The notes beneath the pieces were generated by a model. It searched no databases. It worked only from the letters and a program-made list of their open reading frames with translations, and had not been told where the DNA came from. A stretch of DNA of 7,293 nucleotides from an uncultured Sphingomonas sp. (GTDB taxonomy: Bacteria; Pseudomonadota; Alphaproteobacteria; Sphingomonadales; Sphingomonadaceae): the NCBI GenBank assembly GCA_934555855.1, contig CAKTFL010000104.1, positions 1-7,293 on the forward strand, given 5' to 3'. Every line of letters begins with the position of its first letter. Positions within the stretch are counted from its first letter, which is position 1. Made by a program: the position numbers and the translations under genes. Of this stretch, positions 6,919 to 7,293 are shown in pieces.

Positions 6919-7293
6919 TCAGGCTTTACGGATCAGACGCGCGATGAAGAAGCCGTCGCACCCGCCCTGATCCGCGAGCAGGCCGGGCAGGGTCCTGACA
7001 TACGGCCCTTCCTCGCCCCGGACGGCGTCGGCGAACAGGCCGGGCAGGCTGTCACGCAGCCGGCCGTCGAGCCGATAATCTCCTCGCGCGGCCAGAAAGC
7101 TTTCGAGTTGGCGCTCGCCCTCCTCCGGCTCCAGCGAGCAGGTGGCGTAAACCAGCGTGCCCCCCGGCCTCACCCATTCCGCCGCTCGCGCGAGGATGCG
7201 CGCCTGTAGCGCCGCCATCTCCGTGACGATGCCTGCACGCGCACGGTGGAGCACGTCGGGATGGCGGCGGAAGATGCCGGTCGCGCTGCATGG
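6919..7293 (-). CDS. rsmB: 16S rRNA m5C methyltransferase, RsmB/NOP family (5' end outside window)
   Basis: The C-terminal 124 residues of an S-adenosylmethionine-dependent RNA cytosine-5 methyltransferase; RsmB of Escherichia coli modifies C967 of 16S rRNA. The frame is open to the right edge and begins with PCSATGIFRRHPD, the motif IV Cys used for product release, followed by LARAAEWVRPGGTLVYATCS, where the Cys of Thr-Cys-Ser (about residue 52 of the visible part) is the methylation nucleophile. EPEEGERQLESFL and the terminal CDGFFIARLIRK are also typical of the family. The ORF-internal GTG at 7254 is not the true start. The N-terminal NusB-like RNA-binding domain expected of RsmB lies outside the window, so another NOP/Sun-family member cannot be excluded, but the neighbouring rpe fits the usual alphaproteobacterial rsmB context. 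It is first in the minus-strand group with rpe 39 bases downstream. Confidence 0.92.
   Translation of the reverse strand, partial: PCSATGIFRRHPDVLHRARAGIVTEMAALQARILARAAEWVRPGGTLVYATCSLEPEEGERQLESFLAARGDYRLDGRLRDSLPGLFADAVRGEEGPYVRTLPGLLADQGGCDGFFIARLIRKA

Overview
The window is GC-rich (by eye roughly two thirds G+C), densely coding DNA from an alphaproteobacterium. The best guess is a sphingomonad (Sphingomonas or a relative). This rests on the codon and protein style, the rsmB-rpe-heparinase-purH gene order, and a GAGCTTGTCGAA-type repeat like those I recall as frequent in sphingomonad genomes. The assignment is inference; no database was searched.

Layout. On the + strand, bases 2-466 are the 3' end of polA (DNA polymerase I palm and C-terminus). 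A short repeat-bearing spacer follows (about 467-571), then a complete polytopic membrane protein of the Wzx/MurJ-like polysaccharide flippase class (572-2089). Its last codons form a strong hairpin, and a second perfect hairpin sits in the 37-base gap before the convergent purH.

The rest is dominated by a minus-strand housekeeping cluster, read from the right edge leftwards: rsmB (3' part only, 16S rRNA m5C methyltransferase), rpe (ribulose-phosphate 3-epimerase), a heparinase II/III-family protein whose GTG start overlaps the rpe stop, and purH (last two steps of IMP synthesis). Between the heparinase gene and purH, a + strand HPP-family membrane protein (3805-4506) is inserted. It starts divergently from purH and its 3' end overlaps the heparinase 3' end by 29 bases. 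All complete genes look intact; I see no frameshifts, transposase, tRNA, rRNA, CRISPR array or phage genes.

How the genes relate: rpe feeds pentose phosphate metabolism (ribose-5-phosphate supplies PRPP for purines) and purH completes IMP, so those two make metabolic sense together; rsmB is a ribosome-maturation gene. The heparinase-like protein and the flippase point to cell-surface polysaccharide handling, but the heparinase has no visible signal peptide and its substrate is unknown. The main points for a second look are the antisense HPP gene embedded in the cluster, the heparinase-like enzyme in a housekeeping operon with a possibly altered catalytic-domain residue, the matched hairpins at the two ends of the flippase gene, and the absence of a Shine-Dalgarno sequence before rpe. 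I found no convincing evidence for a wholly new multi-gene system.
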